A stretch of DNA of 64,000 bases from Mesodorylaimus sp. YZB2_4 (lineage: Eukaryota > Nematoda > Enoplea > Dorylaimida > Dorylaimidae), in assembly GCA_030248295.1 (NCBI GenBank), contig JASANH010000850.1, forward strand, positions 1,550,001 through 1,614,000, written 5' to 3'. The notes beneath the pieces are model-generated. The model saw only the letters and a program-made list of their open reading frames with translations. It was not told the origin of the DNA and ran no database searches. This document shows, in pieces, positions 34,949 to 46,896 of the stretch; position 1 is the stretch's first letter; each line of letters begins with the position of its first letter. The position numbers were made by a program, and so were the translations under genes.

Positions 34949-37104
34949 TTAGAATCCAGGCGGTGGAGGACCGATATCAACCATAACATGTGTGAATAGC
35001 GGTTTCTCTTTCATCCATAGAATCTTATAATTCAGTGAGCTTAGACTGTTTATACCGTCTATTTTATATCGTCTTATTCCTGTCCATAGTAATCGATATC
35101 GTATCCTTCCGTCGACAGCTGGTCTCTTTGTATGCTTGATCATTCGATAACGTCCGATCTGAGATGGCGGTCGTGAGATCTTCAGACCGACGTGTTGCAG
35201 CCTAGATGGAATTATCGACTGAATTATAAGGAGCAAGTGAGCTAATGACAGCCTTCTCTTTTGATTAGTTAAAAAGCTTCAAGGTAAAGGTCAAGTCAAG
35301 AACGACACTCGAGTCGCTAGGACAAAGACATAGACCTATAGTAGAAATGCATCAGCCTCAGAGTCGATCCCCCGAGCCTCTTGGCCAAGGAAGAATTGAA
35401 AAAGGCAGCTGGGCGATGGATTACCTGTAGGCCATATCGTCATCCTCCGCTCCCCAGCCCCAATACAGATTAGAGTAGCCATTGACTTGAAAGAAGTGCT
35501 CGGTCCGAATAGCGAATACTCCACCCACCAATTCGTCGTACGGTATCCTCTGAAAGGGATAAAGAGCTTTAGGCAAATCAAGCTTGCGTTCGCGAGTCCT
35601 CACTCTTACGTAGTTCATCTCGTCGATGGCCACACTCATATGTCTCGGTTGCTGGGGGCACGAATACAAATTGCGATCTAGAAGGAAGCAGTTGAGAAAT
35701 AATGAGCAAGGGGACAATCAACAAGTTGTTTTTCGATGGACAAGCAAGTACATACCGTCTTCTGGTATGAGATCAACATCGTGGAATATAAAACAGCCGA
35801 ACGAAGGATCCTCCTTCCACGCCGTCAAGAAGGCTATGTTCATTATTCGAGCCTTATTGAATGTCATGTTACCAAACTGAAAATAAACTACACTTGCTAT
35901 TTGGGATTTTCCTCCTCGTCTTTGCCATTCGATGGCTTTGCTCACCCTCTTTCATCGTGTCCCTTCCTCCTATCGATTTAATACTCCCCCCCCCAGCCGT
36001 ATGAGTATTGACATGAGTAATACCTGTTCAACTACGTAAATTTTGTAATTAAGCTGCTGGCGTTGAAGAATGGGGTGCAAGTGAGCTAATAAAACGAACA
36101 GATGCTGTTCGCGATCACGGTAAGGAATAATTAGAGCCACGTGGTGCCTGGAATGACAGTCGGACGGTCGGAATGAACCACCGTACTGAATGTGAGGATT
36201 TGTAGAGACGATATACGCTTCACTATTATTGCCATTATCGTGAGTGTGATTAGCGTCTTCGAACAGGCGTCCTACTGAAACGGAACGACGAAAAAGGCAG
36301 CATTAGACCTCGTGATGAATAGTCCTTTGCAGTAGATTATAGGCGCCTATACAATGGAGGCGATGATAGATTTGTCAGAAGACGACGAGTAAGCCAGCCG
36401 GGCAAAGGTAGGGTTCAGGTAGGAACCTAGCCATGGTACCCATGTCAGGGCTGAATCATGGATCATGTGTAATCAGAGGCCGTATTTATATGAGGTGCGT
36501 GAAGGTAAGGGTACGCCCGCCTAAAGGTAGCATATCTCATGCTGGACCATAGGATGCGCCTGCGTGCTTAGGTCTGATGGCACTTACCTAATCCAGTGGG
36601 CACAAAAGGGCAATCCGGCAAAGGTTTCTCGAAACGTGATGCATTGGTTGAGTCGATCTCGATGCGCGAGGGGTCTGCCTCAGCTCGTTGATTCCTTTTG
36701 GACGCGGTTTCCCTGTTTAATAATTGATTAATCTTAGCAACACTGATCTCCTGTTGTAATAATTTATAACTCGTGCTCATGGACGGAACGTTACGATTCA
36801 AGAGACTATGTAAATTGATGCGTGGAGGGGGTGGTGCCGACTGTCCGAACTTGCCCAGGAATTGAGCTCCGGCAGGCCCGTATCCATAACCGTAACCTAG
36901 CTGGCCGTAATCGCCGTAGTGTATGAGCAATATTTGGGCCGACGCCACGAGCGTCAACACAACCAGTAGGAACACCAAGACACCGGGCGCCCAGTCGCAA
37001 CGAAATAAGCGATCGGCATTGCTGGGCGCTGATAAACGATAAGCGATCAGTTGCCTGCCCCCGGTCTCATCACACGACCACGAACGCCTCTGCTCGTCCT
37101 CCAT
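34949..37104 (-). CDS. Beta-1,4-galactosyltransferase family enzyme, probably GalNAc-using (444 aa)
   Basis: Exons: 37104-36588, 36274-36024, 35876-35756, 35677-35610, 35549-35425, 35201-34949; 445 codons with stop. Type II Golgi protein: a cytoplasmic N-terminus, a membrane anchor (WAPGVLVFLLVVLTLVASAQI), a stem, then the catalytic domain. Family blocks: VALIIPYRDREQHL, FNKARIMNIAF, the Mn-binding FIFHDVDLIPED, LYSCPQQPRHMSVAID, GYSNLYWGWGAEDDDM. The residue just before VGGVFA is Leu (YDELVGGV), where bovine B4GALT1 has Tyr289. Ile or Leu there is the mark of beta-4-GalNAc transferases in invertebrates. I therefore infer UDP-GalNAc as donor. An in-frame ATG further upstream (37257) exists but the one chosen gives a normal short cytoplasmic tail. 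Confidence 0.9.
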
Positions 37105-38453
37105 GCTCGAGTAACCATTTCTGAATGAATACGGCGATTTTCGACTGGTCTCCAGAATTCCCACCTTTACATACGAGTGCAGAGGACAGACCTGAAATGG
37201 AAGAGCAGAGGGGCTGGCGGGCTCGGTAATGAGCGAGGGGGTAAGAGACCGAAACAAGATGAACTACTGTTGTCGCTGCCCCGTCGCCTTCGGCTGATGC
37301 TAATGCGACAGCGAACTGGCGCACTTTTCCTCAACTAAATCCGCACCGCGCTCAGGCCGCCATCAAGCCGGGAGTCGAGGAAGTTGCCTGGCGCCGCAAT
37401 GGAGCTCGGCCATCAGAGCAGCAGCTCTCTCATTGCTCAGTGTTGCCGCTCATTACGAAACGAAAGAGACGAACCGCCGTCATGCCATGCTAAGCTACAT
37501 TCTTCCCCTCCTCAACGTTCCGCTGGAGAAGAAAGCGGCTAGAGAATCAATCCAACGCTAGCCAACACCGACTCGCCGCGCCGAAGGTCGTACAGCCTTC
37601 GAAAGCGGCGATCAATATTCCGTCAATCCCAAAACGGGAGGACGAGGTGCTGCAGCAGGCAGCAACATTCCCCCTCCGTAGCATTAGCCGGCAGGTATCC
37701 ATTACACACTCGTCTGGCATCACATCTAATTGCCCGCTTTCACCTTCCATCAAGGCCATTGCCTCTGCGTCCCCTATCAGCTTGCCTTTTTTAAAGTCCG
37801 ATAAACCCCCCCCCCCCCCCCCCGATCCTATCTAATCTAGGCGGGCACCCTAAATTTTCCCAACGCCTTGACAACATAAAAGACCACCCAGGACTCGCAC
37901 GTGCATAAAAGGTCATTGTCAGCTGAAAAATATCCCACTGTACGCTCACAAGCCCACCAAGCACAGCGGGGACCCCACTGTCCCCCCCCCGCTAGTGCAA
38001 TAGAGCCTGGATTCCCCCTCTTCTAATGGTACGAAAAAATGAGGAAGTCGCGTAAAAGCACGCACCCAAGTTTTTATCGCTTTTTATTTCCTGCAAGGGA
38101 AATGAGTCAATATGCTAAGGTGTTGTGGGTGTATCAGATGTTGGTCCCACCCTGGACACAGCTGGAGCAAATATATAAATATGGAGATTACATAAGAACA
38201 ATCATAGAAACACGCGTTAGAGCAGCCCGAATGATGCGAATTACACTTTATCAGGAAAGTGGCACTTAGCTGCAGGTAAAGGTACAAAGCATGATATTCA
38301 AAACATTCGAAACCAAAAAAGGACGCAGTTTAGAACTACTGTCGCTCTCAAGCAATGTCATCCGACGAGTCTCATACAAAACATAAACTCGCTATCCAGT
38401 CCAGTGTTGCGTGTAGAAAATGTAAAAGTAACCGCATAACCTTGGTTGGCTAA
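37105..38453. other. Intergenic stretch with homopolymer C runs
   Basis: Upstream region of the glycosyltransferase gene. An 18-base C run lies at 37806-37823 and a 9-base run at 37982-37990. No gene seen. Confidence 0.4.
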
Positions 38454-39771
38454 CTAGGCCCAAAGATCTTCGGTTCGTCCAAACTTGTAAACCAAGGAAG
38501 CAATAAAGATGAGAAAATTCTGCAGGAATAAAGCCGCACCGCGCCATTGGTTGCCACTACTGTTAACTACGAAATCGCCGAATAGGATCCAGATTGACGC
38601 AATCAACGAGCCGAATCCGACAACAAATCCCAACAACAACCATAAGCGGGCGCCTGAGGTAAAGAACCTGTAAGCCTACAAATAAAAGGTGAGGAAATGC
38701 GGGACATACCTCTTGTCCCCAGAACCCCTTCGGTCATGGCCTCGCCACGAACTTGGCTGTTGGACACAGCATTTATCCTGAAATTTAAATTATCTTATCC
38801 CACTATAGGCTATCAAAGACTGAGTGCTTACATGAACATCGATACCGTACTCAGTACGCCGCAAGTGTAATACGTGTGCAGAAAGCCATTTTCGCTTCGG
38901 TCATCGTTCGGATACGACGCAGCAATATCGATTATGATCCACCAACCCGAAAAAAACTAAAAACAGAGGAATTAAAGAGCAATGAAAAAAGCGATTTCTT
39001 GAATTAACCTCCATTCCAGACACGCCAAAAAACTATCTATGGTACGCTGCAATTCGTTACTCGGCAAAACTGGACATGCGACTTCCTATGATATGACGGT
39101 CATTGTCACTACAGGAAGCGGGCCATCTATGTCACAGGTCCAAACTACGCACAGGCCCCTTCTTCCATCGTTTACTTCGAAGCACCTTATGTGCACGCAC
39201 TGCACCGCCGTACACCATGTCCTACTTTACAGATGCACGTATACGTACCCCGCTGAACATGAAGGGTGGTCATAAGGGGGCATAAGGGCTAAAGGCTATA
39301 ATGGAACCCAACGCTTAAAGCGGCCAGATTAGACTGTGACGGGCCTGACAACCCACCCCTTGGAAAAGCTATAACTCGCTCTGAAATGCAGAGAAAAACG
39401 TTTTATATGTGTTCAAGATACATTAGGGCAGTTTTTTACCCTTGATTTGTTCGAGCTATGGCCATACAAAGACAGAGTCATCAAAATATTGAATTTTTCA
39501 CAAGTTTTTAGAGGAGAATTCTGGCCTTGCGATACCCAACCGTCACGTCAGACGTTAAAATATTTAGCTCTTTAACCTTATTTAACACAGAGAAGTTTAG
39601 AACAAGAGCAAGGACCCCTATCGCTATGGCAGAACTGCGTGACACAGTTAGAACACGCTTATTCTACTCTTTCCTTACCAAAACTCCAGAAATGATGGAC
39701 GCAATGGCATTTCGCTTGTCACGCCATTCGAATGGGCACTCGCAATGCACGTTATCCAGACACCCGGACAT
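38454..39771 (-). CDS. tmem50: TMEM50 orthologue (161 aa)
   Basis: Exons: 39771-39679, 38956-38832, 38777-38710, 38653-38454; 162 codons with stop. A four-span membrane protein of the endomembrane system, very conserved in animals and of poorly known function. Matching blocks include DKRNAIASIISGVL, FFSGWWIIIDIAASYP, INAVSNSQVRGEAM, GARLWLLLGFVVGFGSLIAS and the C-terminal KFGRTEDLW. Length is close to the human protein (157 aa). Intron 1 is about 720 bp, long for this window. The gene is head to head with the Asteroid gene, 542 bp between start codons. Confidence 0.95.
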
Positions 39772-40313
39772 TGCCACAGCCACCCGTTTGTTGACCGAAA
39801 TTCAGTAGGTACCGATCGCCACGCGTCCGAAATTGCTTCCTCGGGCTCTAAAAATCGAAGCAATCTGTAAAACTTGATACCACAACTGACATTTAGGATT
39901 AGCAAAAGCTATTAAATTTACTTCCTGATGGAGAGGAAAAATCTCCGAAAAAGAGAAGCGTCTTCTTACGAATTATGTGTCCTGGAAAGGAAAACCGACT
40001 CATCATCCAACGTCGTCCCGCACATCGTCGTAGTCAGACACTCATGTATACCTTCCCCACTTATATTACCTATGCGACAAATAACTTCGCTAAAAGATCA
40101 GCTATAGAATAAGAAAACTAAAAATCAAATTATTTTGCTATTTAGCTTCTTCAATTTTTACTTAGAGTCGTAGTTCCGTTTATTTATAAAATTTAATTAA
40201 GTGATAAATAGTTGTGACTTTTCTTGCAGAAATGCGTTATCGGGTACTGTAGCCGCTGCGAATCTTGATCTTCGTTTAGATATTATTGAAGTTGTTCGAT
40301 CGGAACACGTGCC
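39772..40313. promoter_or_regulatory. Shared upstream region of TMEM50 and Asteroid
   Basis: AT-rich 542-bp gap between two divergent start codons, so it should hold both promoters. No TATA box in a clear position was seen. Confidence 0.4.
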
Positions 40314-42425
40314 ATGGGTATAATCGGATTGACATCTCTGATCGAAGTGAATCCCCATCTGCTATCAACCGTAGAACTGAGAGATACGAATTTGATAATC
40401 GATGGAAACAGCTTTTGTTACCAAATTTACAATTCGAGTGGAATCGACTCCCGATTCGGCGGCGATTATCCAAAATACGAACTAGTGATTATTAGCCTTC
40501 TCAACCATTTCGAGTCGTGCAACGTTCGAGTGACGTTCGTGTTTGATGGTTTATTGGATTTAGAAACATTGAAACGAGATACAGCCTTGCAAAGGCAAAA
40601 AACTCGACTTTTCGCAGCCAAATCGATAGTTTCGTCGACGTCCCGCACCCATCTACTACCAATCCTCGCCCAACATGTTTTGATCGATATTCTAATTGAT
40701 CGGAAAATGGAAATTTTTCAGTGCGCTGGCGAAGCGGACGGAATCGCTGTTGGTTTAGCCAATGATCGACGAGCACCTTTGCTGTCACTTGATAGCGATT
40801 TCTTCATTTTTGATTTGAAATTTGGATATGTTCCTTTCGATACTTTGGAATGGAATAAGGACTTACGTCAGGACTGCTTGAAACCGACGACTCTACGCGC
40901 CAAGCTATATCGATTGGAGAATCTGCTCGAGCACTACCCAAAAGTGGATCGGCGACTGCTGCCCTTATTTGCCTTCCTCTGCGGAAATGATTTCTCAGCT
41001 GGGCATAACCTGAGCAAATTCTTCGACCATATTCACAAGCCGAACGTTGAAATCGCTGGTGGTCACGAAACGAGTAGCCGCAGAAGAAGATCAAAGAAGG
41101 GCGATCGCCCGATGCGTCGCCATTGCAATATGATCGCCGTTTTGGAATGGCTCGGAGACAAAACCGACGAGGACCAAACCATCGAGGAGGCGTTGACATG
41201 GATCGAATTGAAACGACGCGAGAAAATAAGAGTAGCCGTCAAACGCTCGATGGAAGCGTATAGCAGATGCGAAATGGTTGACAAAAAGATCGAAGGGTCA
41301 TTCGATCCCGCTGTGATTACAAAACGCAATATCGTTCATTTAAATCTACCTCAATGGTTTATCGATGATTACGTCCTTGGAAAAATGCCAGCTATTCTAT
41401 TACATGTGCGTCAAGATCGACGAATCTTTTTACCCGCTCTAATCGAAGATTTCTCCAAGCCGAGTGTCCACGATTGCTGCCGATCGCTAAGGCTGGCTGT
41501 TTATCATGTATTGCTGAATGACCAGCCGACGGAACGACGATTCGTTACAGAATATAGTCGGGACTGTGGTCAATTTGTGAAACGCCTGTTATCGATTGAC
41601 GATGACGATGATGATCAGCGAGTACTGGCGTCGTTACCAGATTTGCCCAATGTGGAAAAACTGGATGTCGATGAGCGAAGGCGCAGATTCTTTACCTCTT
41701 TTCAGTTTTCGTCAGACGAATTGGATATTGTATCAAAATTTCCTCCGTGTCTAACTCTCTTTATCAGCAGTTACTTGTTTTGGTGCCGATCGGAGGAAAC
41801 TGAAGTGACACGGAGTCAGGCTCGCGCCCTTTTGCTTTGCGCCATTTGGTTATGCGATCGGAGGAGCAGCATGGACTCCGTGTCTAAACTATTCTCGTGC
41901 GCCAACGAGCAACTGGACAACCTGGAACTGGAATTCGACTATACGCCAAGTATATCGGCCAGAAAGGGTAGCAAACTGGCCATCGCTAATATGCACAGTT
42001 TCAACCAATGGCAAGCCTGTTTCCAAGCCTCCTTGTGGCTCGATTCAGTCCTCATGCATACGTTTGGTCCCCAACTTACGATGCGACATTTGTATCACGG
42101 GCGGATAATGTACAACCTGACGGCCTTCTTGGAGAAATCGAAATCTGAGTCAACAGCTTTGGAACTTTTGTTCAAGGAGAAGCCACGTTTGAGTGAACAG
42201 TTCAGCAAGTTCTGGAAACTAGTGGAGAGTTATGTGCCAGAAAAGGACTCGAAAGCGGTCAGCAGCCAAAGGAAGAAAGCCAGCAATCGAAAGGCCAAAG
42301 TTGTGCTTTGCACTGCGGTGGAATCTTCTAGTGATAAGAGTGATGCGGAAGATGGGCATGCGTCAGAGTCTGATGGTGACTGGGGTTTAGAGAATCGCTT
42401 TAAGACACTATGTTCGTTGAAGTAG
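40314..42425 (+). CDS. ast: Asteroid-like XPG/FEN1-family protein (703 aa, single exon)
   Basis: Starts MGIIGLTSLIE like FEN1/Asteroid proteins. The XPG-N region has IDGNSF and FVFDG; the XPG-I region has QCAGEADGIAVGLAN and LLSLDSDFFIFDL; a later FLCGNDF matches the last metal-binding Asp of FEN1. All seven acidic positions of the nuclease site are Asp or Glu, so the fold may bind metal. Asteroid itself was found through a genetic link to EGF-receptor signalling in Drosophila and its biochemical role is unclear. The C-terminal half is specific to the family, and the tail is Lys/Ser-rich (QRKKASNRKAK, SSSDKSDAED). The lack of introns in a 2.1-kb gene is unusual for this window. Confidence 0.9.
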   Translation: MGIIGLTSLIEVNPHLLSTVELRDTNLIIDGNSFCYQIYNSSGIDSRFGGDYPKYELVIISLLNHFESCNVRVTFVFDGLLDLETLKRDTALQRQKTRLFAAKSIVSSTSRTHLLPILAQHVLIDILIDRKMEIFQCAGEADGIAVGLANDRRAPLLSLDSDFFIFDLKFGYVPFDTLEWNKDLRQDCLKPTTLRAKLYRLENLLEHYPKVDRRLLPLFAFLCGNDFSAGHNLSKFFDHIHKPNVEIAGGHETSSRRRRSKKGDRPMRRHCNMIAVLEWLGDKTDEDQTIEEALTWIELKRREKIRVAVKRSMEAYSRCEMVDKKIEGSFDPAVITKRNIVHLNLPQWFIDDYVLGKMPAILLHVRQDRRIFLPALIEDFSKPSVHDCCRSLRLAVYHVLLNDQPTERRFVTEYSRDCGQFVKRLLSIDDDDDDQRVLASLPDLPNVEKLDVDERRRRFFTSFQFSSDELDIVSKFPPCLTLFISSYLFWCRSEETEVTRSQARALLLCAIWLCDRRSSMDSVSKLFSCANEQLDNLELEFDYTPSISARKGSKLAIANMHSFNQWQACFQASLWLDSVLMHTFGPQLTMRHLYHGRIMYNLTAFLEKSKSESTALELLFKEKPRLSEQFSKFWKLVESYVPEKDSKAVSSQRKKASNRKAKVVLCTAVESSSDKSDAEDGHASESDGDWGLENRFKTLCSLK

Positions 42426-42734
42426 TGCTGTGTTGTGTACATTTGGGATATCTAGGCGAATTAGACGGGTATGGCAAATGCCCCATGCTGAACGAAGTTG
42501 GAGCGGTGTGCTTTATCGTAGAAGGATGTACAATAGTGATCTCACAATCAGTCGGGCACAGAATGCCTGGGGGGAGGCAGAGCATCCATCCTCACGTTTT
42601 GTGTGCAGCCAGGGTTGGCTGCCTCTCGTACTCAGAGCGCTTCAATACTTGGTGGGCTGTAGGAGGTCTCCGCCCACCCAGGGGCCAAGTGAAAATCTAG
42701 TTTTCTCTCGCTCATCCAATCAGTGAATTCGTTT

Positions 42735-42829
42735 GGAAATTTCCCAGCAATTCCTTATCACAGCCCTATGGCAACGTCCGCCAGCTAGTTTTCCAGAACA
42801 ATCTGGCCCGCCCATCCCAGAGTATATAA
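42735..42829 (+). promoter_or_regulatory. Heat-shock-type promoter of the HSP20 gene
   Basis: Inverted nGAAn/nTTCn units occur at 42735-42742 (GAAATTTC, followed by TTCC) and 42791-42798 (TTCCAGAA), the pattern bound by heat-shock factor. A TATATAA box follows at 42823-42829, about 90 bp before the start codon. Confidence 0.6.
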
Positions 42830-42914
42830 TGCGTGGTCTGGCACGAGCGGAATTGTTTGTGGTCTCTGCGATATTTTCATCTGCGACTATCACTTTTTGA
42901 TAATCACTAGAAAA

Positions 42915-43451
42915 ATGGCCTTATGGAATCCGTTTGCTCACTCTGGCTGCCCTGCTCTGGCTCGCCATGCTCGTCATCCACTGTCGTTGGGCGACCATTT
43001 GTTCGACTCGTTCGATTCCATGTTCGAAATTCCCAACTCGTGGATGGCCGAATTGATGCGCGAGCGTCCGACCAACGCGGGTCGCACCACCGAAATCGCC
43101 AACACCGACGACCAATTCAAGATCAATTTGCACGTGGAAGATTTTAAACCAGAAGAACTGAGTGTCAAAGTAGTTCGCGATCGTTTCGTGGTCGTTCATG
43201 GCAAGAAGGAAAAGAAGATCGAAAAAGAGAGCGAACAGGATGTGATCTCGCACGAATTCACTCGCAGTTTCGTCATTCCGAAAGGCGTCGAGGTGAGCAA
43301 GGTGAAATCGAATTTGACCAAGGAGGGTATCCTCACCATCCAGGCTCCAAAAGTCATCCAACAGGCCGTCAGTCACGAACGCCAAATCGCCATCGAGCAT
43401 GGAGAAGCCAGTGGCGACGAGAAGAAGGCTCAAGGGGAAACAAAAAAGTGA
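42915..43451 (+). CDS. Small heat-shock protein, HSP20/alpha-crystallin family (178 aa)
   Basis: ATP-independent holdase chaperone. The alpha-crystallin domain spans about residues 60-155: FKINLHVEDFKPEELSVKV, VHGKKEKK, the HEFTRSFVIPKGVE block typical of metazoan sHSPs, and SNLTKEGILTIQAPK. The N-terminus is short (MALWNPFAHSG) and the C-terminal tail is charged (ASGDEKKAQGETKK). No introns, as usual for heat-inducible genes. The in-frame codon at 42897 is ATA, not ATG, so the ATG at 42915 is the start. The upstream HSE-like and TATA elements suggest stress induction. Confidence 0.95.
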   Translation: MALWNPFAHSGCPALARHARHPLSLGDHLFDSFDSMFEIPNSWMAELMRERPTNAGRTTEIANTDDQFKINLHVEDFKPEELSVKVVRDRFVVVHGKKEKKIEKESEQDVISHEFTRSFVIPKGVEVSKVKSNLTKEGILTIQAPKVIQQAVSHERQIAIEHGEASGDEKKAQGETKK

Positions 43452-44662
43452 TTTTGCAGTGAGATGATGCCCTTCTCACTATGATTTATTTATGCGATAG
43501 GTTTGCGAATCGCTTATTTCCATCCGCTTTGCATATCCAATAGTCAAGTAAACAATAGCCTATTGATCTTGCGTTCTAGGAGTCTGCGCTCTCCCATAAA
43601 AGTCCAGATACAAGTTGGCAAGATGTACCTGAGCAAGGTGGGCCGTGGCATACTATGTTTGCCTGGCCACGTTCACACACTTTGCAGCATCTTTGCAGTT
43701 TCAGGCATGTTTGTCTGCAGGGAAGTAATTAACGTTTACCAGACAGCATTCGTTCGGGCATGGTTCCTCTCTCTGGGACCCTACGTGGATCTGAATGCTC
43801 GGGTCTGTTTACAGGGCCAAGTGTATGCAAATAAGAAGCCTGATATTCAAATTTTCGTTTTTCTCGAACCAATATACCGAATAAAGTGGTTGATCTGGGT
43901 CGTTCTCGGAGTGGGTGATATTGGCGTCAATAACGGCCAGCCAGGCCGTTATCGGCCTTTATCTTCTCTCTAGCACGTGCAGAAAACGGCAGTGATTCGG
44001 CAGGTAGGGGAGGGAAGACAGTGGCAGTGGGAAGTTAGATTTGCCTTTGAAAGGGTAGAGCCGCTGTGCAGTGTGCTCATCGACATCACATTTGGCTTCC
44101 AGTTTACTGTAGGTGACATTGCACCCATGACACCTATGCTGGCACCACTACCAGCTATAATCGATATATCTGCTGTGTATATGGAATAGTCAATCACAAG
44201 AAACAGCGTTTTCGACTTTCACTATTCGTGCCGAACTTGCACTCAACAACGAACTGCAGAGCCCCTCAGATGAAATTGAGCCCTCTATAGGTGGAGTATC
44301 CTTTCAGGCCCCCCTGTACAGCCCAAGACCCATTTGAAATAAAAGAGTCAGGGCCTAATTTCATGAAAGCTATCTGCCTAACCAGATATTTACCACTGAT
44401 GCATATTTCCTAAGATTCCTCGGACCGCAGAACTTCTTTGTCAAAACTTGGGACAAGCAGTGCAACGAGCGTCCACCGTCGTTCTGTACCTGCAGAACTA
44501 CTACATTCCGATCATTTCAGCTGAGCAATCACCATGGCCGTGAACAATCCCGCTCTTTAGGGTGCTCATTGTGAATGTTGTACAGCCTGTTTCAAGGTCC
44601 ATAAAAGAAACTCTACACACAGTGTTTGCTCGATTCGAGCTGTCGAATAGTTGAGAGCGAAA
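43452..44662. other. Intergenic stretch, no gene recognised
   Basis: A plus-strand frame of 156 codons (43503-43973) has no family resemblance and follows the HSP20 stop directly; I treat it as 3' flank. Confidence 0.4.
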
Positions 44663-45619
44663 ATGATAGCTCAAGTTCTTGCAGTGGTAGCTAAATTTCT
44701 CCTATCCGTTAGTCTTCCAGCAACGACTGGAAGCCCACTTATTGCCAAAACGATCAAGGTGATAAGATGGGATGAATAAGACTTGCTTCAAGGTGACATT
44801 GATGCCCAGGCAGGTACAACTTATTGAAGTTATGACAGCAGGCTGAGGTGCACTTTGATGATGCTACCTTCAGGGACGCAATGCTCTGTTGCAACATAGT
44901 CACCGAGGAAATGGCCGAACGGGAGAGTGTACTATGATTATAGCGATTTTAAGAATTGGGGTAAGCATAGGGTGACTACAGGGGAGCCTCGACTTCCAGA
45001 CGCCTGTCAGATGGGCAAAAGCGTCTGGACTCAAAAATTTTCACAAAACAGTACTTATGTTATTTTCCTTTTTCCTGATCAGTTTATCGATATTGTTTGA
45101 TCTACTTTACTGTGCTCCGTTTTTCACCAGATTTTTCAAAATATGTTCAGTAAGCTTTGTTACATTGTTATACTAGTGATCAGTGATGGCTAATTATCAC
45201 CTGTGGGCTCTCCGTAAGATCTAGAATCTCGCCTTGTTACGTGCTTTCGCACTAGTTCAAGTTTCAACATGGAAACTGACTGAGCGCTTTGTGGCCGCCA
45301 TTTTGCAGAGTGAGCATATGTAGATAAATAGAACAAATGGAGGGAAAGCCAAGATATTTTGAGCGATTGTATTGGGCAGTCTAGACGACCAGTTTTTGCA
45401 GACTGATTATATGCAGGTACCCGCGCAAATATTACACTCTCTGGAAGAGGATGTGCTACAGCCCTACACCAACAGATTTCAGAACTGACGATGAGAGCTT
45501 CATTATTTCTGAAACTGCTAGAGTAAAGAAGAGACTTCCGCAGAGCCAAAAATTTGCGAGGTGTCCGGACATGTGGCGCTTAAAGTCGCGGTTCCACCGC
45601 ATCATACTATGGAGAGCTA

Positions 45620-46896
45620 CGAGGGGAAGTTCAAAAAGTTCGCAGCCTGACCACATTTTAATTGAAACTGTACAATGCCATGCTTATTCATTTTCGACAT
45701 AACATCCCAATGCGCTTGTTAACTTTAGGGCACCGCTTGCATACCCGTTAAAAGGAAATATTACTCACACCCCTCAAAAAACGCTTCAGCCGCTGGTTTC
45801 ACTTTGTCGTCACTCGAAAATCTGTCCGCTCATAAACTTTTTTTGGATTTTCCGATTAGGTAGTAATCGCTGGGTGCCAGGTCTGGACTGTATGGTGGAT
45901 GATCAATTTGTTTGAATCCCCGTTCATCGATGGCAGCCTGAGTAACGCGTGCTTTGTGAACTGGCCCGTCGTCAATCAGCAGCAGCACCTTCTCTTTCAT
46001 CATCCCAAGCCGTTTCGATGTGATCGCTTCACGCAATCGGCAGATAACATCAGCAAAATATTGCCCAGTGATTGTGGTCTTGGCTGGCATGTAATCAATC
46101 ACTAACGTTCCATTGCAATCCCTAAAAGTTGTTGCCATGACCTCGCCCAATGACTGCTAAACACGAATTTTTTTGGCGGATGTGCACCCTTCGGCAGCCA
46201 CTGTATCGATTCGTGTTTTGACTCAGATCAAAGTGGTGAGCCCAGGCTTCAAAACGGCAACCGTTCTTTCATAAAAATCATCTGGATCCTCCGCGACCAT
46301 TGCCAAAAAGCTCCATTGACGTTTGAACTCTTACAGTTCTTCGCGCGTTTGCCAGGTCTTTTGGCACACATCTCGCGCAGACCTTGGATAAATTCAATTT
46401 CTCCTGTAAAATTGTTTCGACGCTACCCACTGAAATGCTAATTTCCTCCGCTATATAGGCAACGTTTTTTCGAAGGCCTTCTTTCAGAAACTTTGCCACA
46501 ACATCACATTTGTTGTCAGGTGTCGGTGTTGGTCGTCCAGATCTTGGATCATCTTCAGTCGATTCTCCCCCATGTTTGAGCAAATCTGACCACTTTCCAC
46601 TGTCGACAATTTAGGTGCCTCATTGCCATACACTAAGACCATCCGATCGCTAATTTCTGTGGGCTTCAAGCCTTCTTTTGTTAAAAACTCGATGACAGAC
46701 TTATGCGCAAACTGTCACATTTGTAATTTCTCTGACCCACTTCCAAATAGATGACCATATCTCAAGAACACATGAATGGATCAGCGCGATTTTTTGTAGG
46801 GATTTTAATGAGAGGTGTGGCATTGTAAAGTTGAAATTTCAATGCCGTAGCTCATGCGGAATGTAGTCAGGCTACGAACTTTTTGAACTCCCTCCG
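45620..46896 (-). mobile_element. Dead mariner transposon, copy 2 (about 1.28 kb)
   Basis: Same family as the copy at 5252-6532, opposite orientation. The inverted ends read CGAGGGGAAGTTCAAAAAGT and, reversed from the right, CGGAGGGAGTTCAAAAAGTT, with TA on both sides (45618-45619, 46897-46898). The transposase pieces are in different minus-strand frames: ISDRMVLVYG near 46650, GGESTEDDPRSGRPT near 46560, and the DDE part at 46150-45830. It lies inside an intron of the astacin pseudogene. Confidence 0.9.
45830..46150 (-). pseudogene. Mariner transposase remnant, copy 2
   Basis: Encodes FRDCNGTLVIDYMPAKTTI, LLLIDDGPVHKA and PYSPDLAPSDYY and stops at KSKKSL, exactly where copy 1 stops. Upstream parts of the enzyme are frame-shifted. 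Confidence 0.8.

Noticed and set aside
42921..43433. 170-codon open frame antisense to HSP20
   Set aside because: It is a shadow of the strongly biased HSP20 codons and shows no domain.
43503..43973. 156-codon frame after HSP20
   Set aside because: No resemblance to a family and composition like the flanking DNA.
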